Assembly (NCBI RefSeq): GCF_021432385.1
Contig: NZ_JAEACT010000004.1
Coordinates: 868,001-932,000 of the forward strand
DNA length: 64,000 nucleotides
Source of the DNA: Clostridium hydrogenum
GTDB taxonomy: Bacteria > Bacillota > Clostridia > Clostridiales > Clostridiaceae
Reading direction: 5' to 3'
Shown here piece by piece: positions 26,381-35,128 of the stretch. Each line of letters starts with the position of its first letter. Position 1 is the first letter of the stretch. The notes beneath the pieces are model-generated. The model worked only from the letters and a program-made list of their open reading frames with translations, was not told where the DNA came from and did no database searches. The translations under genes were made by a program, and so were the position numbers.

Positions 26381-26722
26381 TTAAGCATACGAATTTATTA
26401 GATGTGCAGTCTCATATTTACCATCACTAGTAGTTGCATACTTTATATTTTTGTCATCTATGTTCAGTAGCACTCCATTTCTAGAGTTTTTTAGTTCATC
26501 ATCAGTAGCATACTCAAATTTCCCACTTACGACAATTACATCACCAGTAGGCGTCAATTGATATATATTTTCAGATGTAGAATCATCTTTAGCTTGTACT
26601 TTAGATGCCTTTTCATTTTCAAGTGTGTCATTTTTAGATTTCATTTTAGCTACCGCTTCATTTCTCCTATGTCTATTTTGTAAGCCTAGCATTATATTGT
26701 TACTTAGTGAATTAATATGCAT
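26381..26722 (-). CDS. Small hypothetical protein
   Basis: A 113-residue protein that I do not recognise. The N-terminus (MHINSLSNNIMLGLQNRHRR) is followed by a lysine/glutamate-rich, probably disordered part (about 25-55) and a beta-rich C-terminal part (about 57-113; YQLTPTGDVIVVSGKFEYATDD). No membrane segment or signal is seen. The AAAGGAAGTG site lies inside a longer reading frame starting at 26740, so the ATG at 26722 is preferred. The start resembles short clostridial flagellar or sporulation-associated leader-like proteins only vaguely. It stands alone, flanked by repeats. Confidence 0.55.
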   Translation of the reverse strand: MHINSLSNNIMLGLQNRHRRNEAVAKMKSKNDTLENEKASKVQAKDDSTSENIYQLTPTGDVIVVSGKFEYATDDELKNSRNGVLLNIDDKNIKYATTSDGKYETAHLINSYA

Positions 26723-26867
26723 AAAAACACTTCCTTTCACTAAATTATCGAATACTTTGCTTATAAGTTTATATATGTAAAATAAGTAAAACTAATGTTT
26801 TTTAGTGCATTGCTACCTTGCAAGTAGAATAGCTGCCTAACAGTTGCAATTGCATTTATGTTATTCT

Positions 26868-26900
26868 AAAAAAAGTATCAACCTTTTGATTGATACTTTT
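26868..26900 (-). terminator. Terminator of the CoA-disulfide reductase operon
   Basis: AAAAGTATCAA and TTGATACTTTT form the stem. On the minus strand the T-run (complement of A at 26868-26874) follows. It is 17 bases after the stop of the fusion gene. Confidence 0.8.
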
Positions 26901-26916
26901 CTTGAATAATTATTTT

Positions 26917-29355
26917 CTAAATAAATAGATTTACGTTAGAATCTTCTGCTTCACCCAGGTAATATCCAACTCCACCAATTTTAACGCCATCAATTAATTC
27001 TTCCTTCTTTATGCCCATTACATCCATAGACATCTGGCAAGCCACTATTTCTATACCACTTTGAGTGGCTGCTTTTATTAAATCTTCAAGTGAAGTAACA
27101 TTTTTATCTTTCATCACTTTTCTTATCATTTGAGGACCCATTCCAAGCATATTCATTTTTGAAAGTTTTAATTTTTTGCTTCCTCTTGGCATCATCATTC
27201 CAAACATTTTATCCATAAAGCCTTTTTTAACATTTACTTTTTCTTCTTTTCTAAGAATATTTAATCCCCAGAAGGTGAAGAACATTGTAACTTTTTTTCC
27301 CATAGAAGCTGCACCATTTGCTATTATAAAAGAAGCTATTGCCTTATCCAAATCACCGCTGAAAACTACCATAGTTTTGTTATCTTTAGCAGCTACCTGC
27401 ACAGGCTTATTTTCTTCCTCTCCGCCTTTTTTTATATATGCAATTATAGTACTTCCTTCTTTTTTCAAATCTAAAAGTTCATTATTAGTTCTTTTACACC
27501 AAGCTTTTATATCTTCATAAAAACCCGGATCTGATGCTGTAACTTTTAAGATCTGTCCTTTTTTCATATCATCTAAGCATGCTTTTACCTGCATAAGTGG
27601 TCCTGGGCAACATAATCCACATGCATCAAAGCTTTTGTCAAAATTGTCCTTTTTCTCCACTGCAACCTCTTCTATAGTTTGATTGTTATTCGCCATATTA
27701 TCTACTCCCCTTGGCTTAAAGCTCAATGCAGATAAAGATTTATAGCCTCCTGTTACATTCTTCACCTTGAAGCCATTTTGCATTAATATCCTTTGAGCAA
27801 CATAACCTCTAAGTCCAACCTGGCAATATACTATTATTTCTTTATTTTTATCAAGTTCCTGCATCCTATTTCTCATATCATCCACTGGAAGGTTTAAAGC
27901 TCCATCCACGTGTCCATTGCTATACTCAATATCTGAACGTACATCCACCACAATAGAATTTTCCTTATTGTAATTTAAAAACTCCATTGGTGTAATAACC
28001 TCTGCTTTTCCCGTAAGCACATTTTCTGCTGCAAACCCTGCCATATTTACAGGGTCCTTTGCGGATGAATACGGTGGTGCATAGGAAAGTTCAAGTTCTG
28101 CTAGGTCATAAACTGTTCCGCCTAATCTTATAACTGAAGCAATAACATCAATTCTTTTTTCAACACCATCATATCCAACAGCCTGTGCCCCTAATATTTT
28201 CCCACTGTCATTAAATATAAGTTTTATTGATAGAGGAAGTGCTCCTGGATAGTAGGAAGCATGTGAAACTGGGTGAACAAATATAACTTTATGTGCAATA
28301 TTTAATCTATCTAAAGTTCTTTCATTATTACCTGTGCTAGCTGCTGTTAAATTAAAAACTTTGATTACTGAAGTCCCTTGAGTTCCTTTAAAGGAGGTAT
28401 TTAAACCGCAAACATTATCTGCTGCAATTCTGCCCTGTTTATTTGCAGGTCCTGCAAGTGCTATTGCTGTTTTTCCCTTATTAATAAAATCAACAACCTC
28501 TACAGCATCCCCAACTGCAAATACATCTTTTATGTTTGTTTCCATTTTATCGTTTGTTATTATATGACCTCTTGGTCCAAACTCAATTCCACTATCTTTT
28601 AAAAATGCTGTATCTGGAGTTACTCCTATTGCAAGTACAACAAGTTCTGCGTTAATTTTAGTGCCACTATTTAATGTAATTTCAATCTGCTCTCCCTGCT
28701 CCTTAAAACCTTTTACTCCATCATTTAAAACTAAATTAACTCCGTTGTCCTCTAATTCTTTTTCTGCCATTATTGACATATCTGTATCAAAAGGTGCTAA
28801 AATGTGAGGAGCAGCTTCAACTAAAACTACATTTATTCCTCTTTCTTTTAGGTTTTCTGCTGTTTCAACTCCAACAAAGCCTCCGCCAATAACTACAGCA
28901 CTTTTTACATTTTTGCCATCTACAGTATTCTTTATTTTATCCATATCAGGAATATTTCTAAGTGTCATTATTCTACTGCTGTTTATTCCTTCTATATTTG
29001 GCTTAATTGCCTTTGCTCCCGGTGATAAAATTATATAGTCATAGCTTTCTTCATAAGTTCCTTTTTCTTTACTATTAACCCTCACCTTTTTGTTTTGTGT
29101 ATCTAAACCTGTTACTTCGCTATTTATTCTAACATCTATATTAAATCTATTTTTCATGCTCTCTGGCGTTTGAACAATTAACTTTTCTCTTTCTTTAATA
29201 TTTTCTCCAATGTGATATGGAAGACCACAATTGGCAAAGGATATATACTGATCTCTTTCAAACATTATTATTTCTATATTTTCATCTAATCTTCTGAGTC
29301 TTGCAGCGGCTGAAGCTCCTCCTGCAACTCCTCCAACTATAATTACTTTTTTCAT
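26917..29355 (-). CDS. CoA-disulfide reductase fused to rhodanese, TusA and DsrE domains
   Basis: An 812-residue sulfur-transfer protein built of four modules. Residues 1-450 are an FAD/NAD(P)H flavoprotein of the CoA-disulfide reductase type: GGVAGGASAAARL, single active Cys43 in SFANCGLPYH, and VFAVGDA. Residues about 458-550 are a rhodanese with the active cysteine in IVYCQVGLRG. Residues about 570-645 are a TusA domain (CGLCCPGPLMQVK). The rest is a DsrE/F-like domain with its own cysteine (EIVACQMSMD). The chain suggests that persulfide or CoA-persulfide sulfur is reduced and passed from Cys to Cys within one protein. It is cytosolic. The ArsR gene lies 11 bases upstream in the same operon. 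Confidence 0.92.
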   Translation of the reverse strand: MKKVIIVGGVAGGASAAARLRRLDENIEIIMFERDQYISFANCGLPYHIGENIKEREKLIVQTPESMKNRFNIDVRINSEVTGLDTQNKKVRVNSKEKGTYEESYDYIILSPGAKAIKPNIEGINSSRIMTLRNIPDMDKIKNTVDGKNVKSAVVIGGGFVGVETAENLKERGINVVLVEAAPHILAPFDTDMSIMAEKELEDNGVNLVLNDGVKGFKEQGEQIEITLNSGTKINAELVVLAIGVTPDTAFLKDSGIEFGPRGHIITNDKMETNIKDVFAVGDAVEVVDFINKGKTAIALAGPANKQGRIAADNVCGLNTSFKGTQGTSVIKVFNLTAASTGNNERTLDRLNIAHKVIFVHPVSHASYYPGALPLSIKLIFNDSGKILGAQAVGYDGVEKRIDVIASVIRLGGTVYDLAELELSYAPPYSSAKDPVNMAGFAAENVLTGKAEVITPMEFLNYNKENSIVVDVRSDIEYSNGHVDGALNLPVDDMRNRMQELDKNKEIIVYCQVGLRGYVAQRILMQNGFKVKNVTGGYKSLSALSFKPRGVDNMANNNQTIEEVAVEKKDNFDKSFDACGLCCPGPLMQVKACLDDMKKGQILKVTASDPGFYEDIKAWCKRTNNELLDLKKEGSTIIAYIKKGGEEENKPVQVAAKDNKTMVVFSGDLDKAIASFIIANGAASMGKKVTMFFTFWGLNILRKEEKVNVKKGFMDKMFGMMMPRGSKKLKLSKMNMLGMGPQMIRKVMKDKNVTSLEDLIKAATQSGIEIVACQMSMDVMGIKKEELIDGVKIGGVGYYLGEAEDSNVNLFI

Positions 29356-29366
29356 TTTTCATCACC

Positions 29367-29642
29367 TCAAAATAATATTTTTACTATTTCTGCAACCTTG
29401 TCATTGCAAACACTATAATATATTTCAAGTCCGTTTCTTCTTCCTTCAATAATCTTTGCACTTCTAAGCTTCTGTAAGTGCTGTGATATTGTAGACTGAG
29501 GACACTCCAAACAATTTGTCATATAAGTTACGTTGCATTCGCCCTTTTCAAGCAAGCCCTTTACTATGCATAATCTCATTGGATGGGCAAGCGTCTTTAA
29601 AAGTTCTGCTGCCTCGTTATATTCAGAAACATCCTTATTCAT
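29367..29642 (-). CDS. ArsR-family regulator of the sulfur operon
   Basis: A winged-helix repressor of about 91 residues: ELLKTLAHPMRLCIVKGLL, then the recognition region CPQSTISQHLQKLRSAKIIEGRRNG. There are five cysteines, including a C-x-x-C pair (NCLECPQ) close to the recognition helix. Given its operon partner, it may sense persulfide or sulfide, as do SqrR/BigR-type ArsR proteins; that is inference. A longer reading starts at 29678 without a ribosome binding site. GTAGGA 6 bases away favours the ATG at 29642. Confidence 0.85.
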   Translation of the reverse strand: MNKDVSEYNEAAELLKTLAHPMRLCIVKGLLEKGECNVTYMTNCLECPQSTISQHLQKLRSAKIIEGRRNGLEIYYSVCNDKVAEIVKILF

Positions 29643-29676
29643 CTTCATTCCTACTTTCTTTCTAATCACTATATTC

Positions 29677-29707
29677 ATATATTACGATATATTGATTAAA
29701 AAGTCAA
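29677..29707 (-). promoter_or_regulatory. Promoter and candidate operator of the ArsR operon
   Basis: On the minus strand TTGACT (29707-29702), 17 bases, TAATAT (29684-29679). The imperfect palindrome ATATATTACGATATAT (29677-29692) covers the -10 and part of the spacer, a good place for autorepression by the ArsR protein. Confidence 0.7.
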
Positions 29708-29747
29708 CTTAATTTTGAAGTTTCAAGTAATTTATCGCTAACTATAT

Positions 29748-29776
29748 TTGACGTTTATTGCTAACATTTATATAAT
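29748..29776 (+). promoter_or_regulatory. Promoter of the GT2 gene
   Basis: TTGACG (29748-29753), 17 bases, TATAAT (29771-29776): close to consensus, 78 bases before the glycosyltransferase start. Confidence 0.8.
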
Positions 29777-29853
29777 TATAGTGAACTGTTATACCTATCA
29801 ATATTAATTTTTGTTAACATACTTTACTTAAAATTTATTTAAGGAGGCTAATA

Positions 29854-31140
29854 ATGAAGGATCTAGAATATATAATAATTTTTCTTTCAAATATATTAAC
29901 AGGTTTCGCTTTTGTTTTTTCGGTATATTATTTTATCATTGCTTTATTTGGAATCTACAAAAAAAAGACTTCAAATACTGTAAAACCAGAAAAAAGATTT
30001 GCATTAATAGTAGCTGCTCATAATGAAGAGGTCGTCGTTAAGGATATAGTAGTTAGTTTAAACAATTTAGATTATCCAAAAGAATTATACGACACATTTG
30101 TAATTGCCGATAATTGCACTGATAACACTGCAAAAATAGCTACTGAAACTGGAGCTTTAGTTTATGAAAGATTTAATGACAAGAAAAAGGGTAAGGGTTA
30201 CGCATTAGAGTGGATGTTTGATAAAATATTTCACATGGACAAAAAATATGATGCTGTTTGTATTTTTGACGCAGATAATCTTGTTTCTAAAAATTTTTTG
30301 AAGGAAATGAATAAAAAACTTTGCTCAGGTTCCAAAGTAATTCAGGGTTATTTAGATAGCAAAAATCCAATGGATACTTGGATTACAGGGAGTTATTCAA
30401 TAACCTTTTGGGCTAACAATAGAATGGCTCAACTTGCAAGAATTAATATGGGAATTTCAAGTCAGCTTGGTGGGACTGGCTGTTGTATAGATACTGAACT
30501 AATAAAAAAATTAGGCTGGGGAGCAACCTGTTTAACAGAAGATTTGGAATTCACTTGTAAGTTAGTATCTAATGGTTATAAAGTTGATTTTGCCTATGAT
30601 GCTATTGTTTATGATGAAAAACCTCTTACCTTAGTACAATCCTGGAGACAAAGGAAAAGATGGATGCAGGGGTTTGTAGATGTAAGCAGCAGATACTTTT
30701 TTAAGCTTATGAAATTTGGAATTAAAGAGAGAAGCCTTACAGCAATAGATTGTGCAATATATACTATTCAGCCATTGCTATTTATTTTATTTGGATTGAC
30801 CACAGTCATAGGTGTATTCAAGATGATTTTGGGATTGTATGAATATATAATGAATAGTTATAATAATGTTGTTACTGGCGGTATCGCCTCGAACATTACT
30901 GCATTTGTTATATTTGCTAGTTTTGTTGGCTTAACAATGTATTTATATACACCTATTTTACTTATTGGAGAAAAGAAATTTAATTTTAAGGTACTAATAT
31001 ATTATATAATAATGCCTATTTATATAGTAACTTGGTTACCTATTTGTATACAAGCAATTATTGATAAAGACAATAAAGAATGGGATCATACAATACATAG
31101 TAGAAGTGTCAACATTAGTGATCTTGAAAAAACGCGCTAA
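29854..31140 (+). CDS. Membrane glycosyltransferase, family 2
   Basis: A 428-residue processive-type GT2 enzyme (BcsA/HAS-like organisation). One or two N-terminal helices (about 5-33) precede the catalytic domain with LIVAAHNEE (about 50), IADNCTDNT (about 83), FDADNL (DxD, about 144), TEDLEF (about 225) and QRKRW (about 265, the Q-x-x-RW motif). Three to four C-terminal helices follow. It should polymerise or transfer sugars from nucleotide-sugar at the membrane; the product is unknown. AAGGAGG precedes the ATG. The gene is monocistronic, with a family A repeat after it. Confidence 0.9.
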   Translation: MKDLEYIIIFLSNILTGFAFVFSVYYFIIALFGIYKKKTSNTVKPEKRFALIVAAHNEEVVVKDIVVSLNNLDYPKELYDTFVIADNCTDNTAKIATETGALVYERFNDKKKGKGYALEWMFDKIFHMDKKYDAVCIFDADNLVSKNFLKEMNKKLCSGSKVIQGYLDSKNPMDTWITGSYSITFWANNRMAQLARINMGISSQLGGTGCCIDTELIKKLGWGATCLTEDLEFTCKLVSNGYKVDFAYDAIVYDEKPLTLVQSWRQRKRWMQGFVDVSSRYFFKLMKFGIKERSLTAIDCAIYTIQPLLFILFGLTTVIGVFKMILGLYEYIMNSYNNVVTGGIASNITAFVIFASFVGLTMYLYTPILLIGEKKFNFKVLIYYIIMPIYIVTWLPICIQAIIDKDNKEWDHTIHSRSVNISDLEKTR

Positions 31141-31160
31141 AAAAACTTTACATGATTTAC

Positions 31161-31407
31161 TGTAAATTACAATTTTAAAAGCAGAGTACAGATGACGGAG
31201 TACAGAGTACAGTGAATGATGATTTACCTTTCGTTTTACTCAGGCAAATCTTAACCTTAAATGGTGTCAGCTTCGCTGAGCGCCATAAATGGCACAATTG
31301 CGCAGCAATAAAAAAAATAAGTTTTTAGATTTTTCTACGCTCGCGTAGAAAAATCATCCTTCACTGTACTCTGTACTCCGTACTCTGAGTTAAATTGTAA
31401 TTTAACA
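31161..31407. repeat. Structured repeat, family A (copy 4)
   Basis: A full family A element with extended outer arms (GTAAATTACAATTTT and AAATTGTAATTTAACA), like copies 1 and 6. Two heptamers are interrupted by GATGACG. Second large hairpin: TTTTTCTACG-CTCG-CGTAGAAAAA. It lies between GT2 and the convergent thioredoxin-like gene. Confidence 0.86.
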
Positions 31408-31447
31408 GTATGAATTTGGTATTATAAATTTTAACTTTTCAAATTGC

Positions 31448-31774
31448 TTATCCATAGATAAGTTTATAGTATCTATCGATAGTATCCCTTATTTCTTCTA
31501 TATTTATATATCTTGCTTGCCTTATAGTTTCTTTCCCTTCTACATATATAATAACCGCCGGAAGGGTAAATATACTATACGAAGCAGCCAATTTTATATT
31601 ACCTTCTACATCTATATCAACACTTTTAATCTTAGGATATGCCTTAAGTACTTTATCTAGTTCCGGTTTGATTACCTTGCATATACCACAGCTCTCACTG
31701 CTAAAATATATTAGCGAAATTTCGCTTGTGTTTATTAGAGTTTCTATTTCCTCTTTTGAGTGTATTTTACCCAA
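31448..31774 (-). CDS. Thioredoxin-family protein
   Basis: A 108-residue single thioredoxin fold. The active site is C29-G-I-C32 in SSESCGICKVIKPEL, with the cis-proline region FTLPAVIIY near residue 74. CGIC replaces the common CGPC, so its redox potential probably differs. No signal peptide. It follows the ABC permease genes by 47 bases on the same strand, and may or may not share their transcript. Confidence 0.88.
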   Translation of the reverse strand: MGKIHSKEEIETLINTSEISLIYFSSESCGICKVIKPELDKVLKAYPKIKSVDIDVEGNIKLAASYSIFTLPAVIIYVEGKETIRQARYINIEEIRDTIDRYYKLIYG

Positions 31775-31821
31775 TTTTTATCACCTCTAAAATTAAAACT
31801 TATATTCCTCAAATAGTATAC

Positions 31822-32613
31822 TTATACCTTAAAATCTCGCCTCATGTAAAAAAAGTAGGTTAAAATAGCAAAAGTAACAATTAACGCAATCGAAATAATG
31901 CTAATTCCAACACTTATTCCGTTACCATTTACAATATCTTGATAGCTAAAATACTTAAAAGGAGAAAGTATATTAATAGCATTTATTTTATCGGTAAAAT
32001 CAGTTATTTTTGATATCATAAATGAACCAAATAGTATTCCTGCGACAATAGAGCCTGAAGCTTTTGAATTTTTCATAAAAGCAGAGAGCAAAGCCCCTAG
32101 CGATAAAAATATTAACTGAACAATGAACATGCTCAAAATAAACATTGTTATTTCACCTGAAATATCTTTTCCCTTATTATAGGCATTAACCATCATTATA
32201 GAAGATATTAAAGTAACTATATTTAAAACCACTACATTTACAAAAGCAGCAAGTAATTTTGAAGTTACTATAGTATTTAGAGATACTGGTTTTACCATAA
32301 GAAATTCAGTAGTTTTATCTCTCTCTTCTTTTGCAATAATACCACTTCCAAGAAGTGCAGCATGAATAGCAGCTGTAATCTCAAGATAAGGAAATAAAAA
32401 TGCAAAAAATCCACTCATTTTTGCCACATCAAAAGAACCAATTCCAAGTAATGCTTTTAGTGAATATGGCATCTTATTAAAAACTTCATTGCCATTTCCT
32501 GAAGAATAAACTGTATACTTACTCATACCACTTATAACTAACAAAAACATGCATACACTCCATATTATTAACGCTTTTCGATTAGCCTTTAATTCTCTTA
32601 AAAAAATATTCAT
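31822..32613 (-). CDS. ABC-2 type transporter permease (second)
   Basis: A 263-residue membrane subunit with six predicted helices, of the ABC-2 exporter type. It is homologous to the preceding permease: both start MNIF/MNIY-L-x-ELK, and both contain the segment L-x-K-E-x-R-[DE]-[KR]-T-[TA]-[ED]-FL-[ML]-VKP-[VI]-S. It lies 35 bases downstream of that gene. The two permeases probably form a heterodimer with the ATPase. The substrate is unknown; the TetR control suggests drug or lipid export. Confidence 0.85.
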   Translation of the reverse strand: MNIFLRELKANRKALIIWSVCMFLLVISGMSKYTVYSSGNGNEVFNKMPYSLKALLGIGSFDVAKMSGFFAFLFPYLEITAAIHAALLGSGIIAKEERDKTTEFLMVKPVSLNTIVTSKLLAAFVNVVVLNIVTLISSIMMVNAYNKGKDISGEITMFILSMFIVQLIFLSLGALLSAFMKNSKASGSIVAGILFGSFMISKITDFTDKINAINILSPFKYFSYQDIVNGNGISVGISIISIALIVTFAILTYFFYMRRDFKV

Positions 32614-32648
32614 AATGAGACCTCCATATAATTAAAACTTAGAGCCCA

Positions 32649-33461
32649 TCAGCTCACAGCATGTATATCCTTTTTTGTATAAATAATATAACTTAAAGCT
32701 ATAGAAGCAATCACAATAATTGCACCAGTAATAAGATATTTAGTTTCATAGCTTGCATTTTTAATGATATACGTTATATCAAAATATTTGAAAGGTGAAA
32801 TTAAACGAGCTACCTCATTGTTTTTATCAGTAGAAATCAAAGCCCCAACCATGTATAATCCAAAAACCACACCAAGTGATATTGGAAGAACTGACCTAAT
32901 TTTATTAAAAAATACTGAAATAGCAACACCAATTGCAAGAAAAATGAGCTGTATAAAAAACAAAGTAAGATTTATCATTAAAAATAACTTTATGTTGTAA
33001 TCTACTGTTTTAATAGCATTAGCTATAATTGTAGCTGCGGCACAAAATAATACATTTGTAATTATAAGCATAGTCAAGGCTGCAAGAAGTTTTGCAGTTA
33101 CTATGGTTGAACGTGAAATGGGTTTCACAAGAAGAAAATCAGCTGTACGCTCTCTTGCTTCCTTTGAAAGTATTGAAATCCCCATATTCATAGCTTGAAT
33201 AGCTCCGCAAAGCACAATGAACGAAAAAATCATTGAATAAAACCCCAAAATTGATGTAATGTAATCAATATTAATACCAAGCATTGCCCTAATTGAAGGT
33301 GGATAATTACTAAGAAGCTTTTTAAATTCAGCTGAATCACTTGCCATACTAGGATAAATTGAAAGAAACAGTGCTGCCAATGCAATCAACGCGCATACCC
33401 AGATAGCAACTGATTTTCGTAGTGACTTAAGTTCATGAAGGTATATATTCATGGTAATCAC
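32649..33461 (-). CDS. ABC-2 type transporter permease (first)
   Basis: A 270-residue six-helix ABC-2 permease, the paralogue of the next gene (shared motif LSKEARERTADFLLVKPISRST, about 98-118). Its start overlaps the stop of the ATPase gene by 4 bases (ATGA), so it is translationally coupled. An internal ATG two codons in (MNIYLHELKS) matches the other permease start and is an alternative. Confidence 0.85.
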   Translation of the reverse strand: MITMNIYLHELKSLRKSVAIWVCALIALAALFLSIYPSMASDSAEFKKLLSNYPPSIRAMLGINIDYITSILGFYSMIFSFIVLCGAIQAMNMGISILSKEARERTADFLLVKPISRSTIVTAKLLAALTMLIITNVLFCAAATIIANAIKTVDYNIKLFLMINLTLFFIQLIFLAIGVAISVFFNKIRSVLPISLGVVFGLYMVGALISTDKNNEVARLISPFKYFDITYIIKNASYETKYLITGAIIVIASIALSYIIYTKKDIHAVS

Positions 33462-34339
33462 TCCTCCTTTACATAGTAATGCATAAAGATTTCTTCAAGA
33501 TTAGGTTCATCAATAGATATATTTCGAAGCTCTAGCTCCGCTATTTTTTTCGTAATGGAGTTTATGTCACCCTTAAACATAAAATTTACAGTATTACCTT
33601 TTGACTTAAAACCACTTATACCTCTAATATTGAAAGTATCTTTACTAATTGGAACTTTAGCCTCAATACTGATTTTTTTGTAGCTATTTTCCTGAAGCGT
33701 GCTCATCTTTTCAAGTTTTATAATCTTTCCTTCTTTTATAAGTGCAACACGACTGCACATCTTTTGTACTTCACTAAGGATGTGTGAAGAAAAGAATATA
33801 GTAGCACCTTTTTTATTTTCTTCGCCAAGAAGTTCAAAAAATCTTTGCTGCATTAATGGATCAAGACCGCTTGTAGGCTCATCCAAGATAATTAGTTTTG
33901 GTTCATGAAGTAATCCCTGAACAATGCCTACTTTCTTCTTGTTACCAAAAGAAAGATCGTTAATTTTCTTTTTTAAATCCAAATTCATTACTTCTGCAAG
34001 ATCGTTTATCCTCTTAGTACAATCCTTTTTATAAAAGCTAGCCGAGTATTTAAGCAGGTCTATAACCCTCATATTGTCATAATAAAACACTTCTGATGGC
34101 AAGTAGCCAAGTTCTTTTCTAACTTCAGGGTGTTCAATGCAGCTTTTACCAAAAATAGTTGCACTTCCGCTTGTCGGATGAATTAATCCTAAAAGTGTTC
34201 TAATAGTTGTTGATTTTCCTGCACCATTAGGTCCTATAAAACCAAAAATCTCCCCTTGCTCTATACTTAAGTTTACGTTACTTATACCTCTTGCTTTTCC
34301 ATAACTTTTTGTAAGATCTTTAATTTCAATAACGCTCAT
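33458..34339 (-). CDS. ABC transporter ATP-binding protein
   Basis: A 293-residue ABC ATPase: Walker A GPNGAGKST (about 37-45), signature LSFGNKKKVG (about 131), Walker B LIILDEPTSGLDP (about 152-164) and the switch H in FFSSHILSE. A regulatory tail of about 85 residues follows, as in CcmA/DrrA-type exporters. It is the first gene of the three-gene exporter operon and follows the TetR gene by 53 bases, so all four may be one transcript under the TetR operator at 35035-35090. Confidence 0.92.
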   Translation of the reverse strand: MSVIEIKDLTKSYGKARGISNVNLSIEQGEIFGFIGPNGAGKSTTIRTLLGLIHPTSGSATIFGKSCIEHPEVRKELGYLPSEVFYYDNMRVIDLLKYSASFYKKDCTKRINDLAEVMNLDLKKKINDLSFGNKKKVGIVQGLLHEPKLIILDEPTSGLDPLMQQRFFELLGEENKKGATIFFSSHILSEVQKMCSRVALIKEGKIIKLEKMSTLQENSYKKISIEAKVPISKDTFNIRGISGFKSKGNTVNFMFKGDINSITKKIAELELRNISIDEPNLEEIFMHYYVKEE

Positions 34340-34392
34340 GGATGTAACCTCCTATATTTTAATTATTGGCTATGTTTTAAAGCACAGGACAT

Positions 34393-35016
34393 TTATTTTA
34401 TATATTCTTCTTTATAAAAATTATTTTTAATTAAATTCACACATTCATAGTATTCCTTAAAAAGCTCATCAAAGTCAGCTTCTGTATTAATTTTATTTGA
34501 TAACTCACTAGTGTATCCTTCGGCTAACCATACAAGCATTTTCATAACAAGCTTTGAATCAATGCCAGTTTTAAATTTTGAAGTATCAGTTCCATCAAAA
34601 GCAATTTTATTTCTAAAGACCTCACCTTTTACAAAAATATTTTGTATATCTTTTTTAACTTCTTCATCAGTTTCGAAATATACATTAGTTAAAAATAAAA
34701 ATATTGCAGGGTGTTTCTTCATAACTGAAACCTTAATATTACCTGAAATTATTATTCTATCAAAAAAGTCAGTAATAGTCTTATCAAATTTTTCATAAAT
34801 TTCATTCATAATAAGGTCGCTAGACAACTCAATTAAATAAATATACAAAGCTTTTTTTGTGCCAAAGTAGTGAAATACCATTGCTTTTGAAATTCCAGCA
34901 TTGGACGCAATCTCACTAACAGATGTTTTTTTATAACCATTAGTACCAAAGCACTTAAGTGCTGCATCAATAATTGTATTTTGTTTTTCCACCGGTAAAC
35001 TTAAAAATTTCTCCAA
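34393..35016 (-). CDS. TetR-family repressor of the ABC exporter
   Basis: A regulator of about 207 residues. The N-terminal TetR helix-turn-helix reads TIIDAALKCFGTNGYKKTSVSEIASNAGISKAMVFHYFGTKKALY (split here for clarity: IIDAALKCFGTNGYKKT, then SVSEIASNAGISKAMVFHY). The ligand-binding part is helical and diverged. GAGGTGAT lies just ahead of a TTG at 35016; a longer reading from ATG 35037 would include that site, so TTG is preferred. It lies directly downstream of the double operator at 35035-35090 and upstream of the exporter, and probably represses both. Confidence 0.87.
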   Translation of the reverse strand: MEKFLSLPVEKQNTIIDAALKCFGTNGYKKTSVSEIASNAGISKAMVFHYFGTKKALYIYLIELSSDLIMNEIYEKFDKTITDFFDRIIISGNIKVSVMKKHPAIFLFLTNVYFETDEEVKKDIQNIFVKGEVFRNKIAFDGTDTSKFKTGIDSKLVMKMLVWLAEGYTSELSNKINTEADFDELFKEYYECVNLIKNNFYKEEYIK

Positions 35017-35034
35017 AATAATCACCTCATAAAA

Positions 35035-35090
35035 CAATTGACCGAATCGGTTTATTTAAATATATCATCATAAACCGATTCGGTCAATTG
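35035..35090 (-). promoter_or_regulatory. TetR promoter inside a large double operator
   Basis: CAATTGACCGAATCGGTTTA (35035-35054) and its perfect complement at 35071-35090 flank 16 bases. Each arm holds the palindrome ACCGA-[AT]-TCGGT, so there are two operators. On the minus strand TTGACC (35087-35082), 17 bases and TATATT (35064-35059) make a promoter. One operator covers the -35/spacer and the other covers the expected start site. This is a strong autorepression design. By symmetry a divergent plus-strand promoter (TTGACC 35038, TATATC 35061) also exists, but no plus-strand gene follows. Confidence 0.88.
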
Positions 35091-35128
35091 TTTTTTTATT
35101 AGGCTATGTTTTAATAAGTTTAGCTATT

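Noticed and set aside
35038-35066. Divergent plus-strand promoter as evidence for a gene
   Set aside because: It follows from the symmetry of the inverted repeat; downstream on the plus strand there is only the antisense of the ArsA-type gene.
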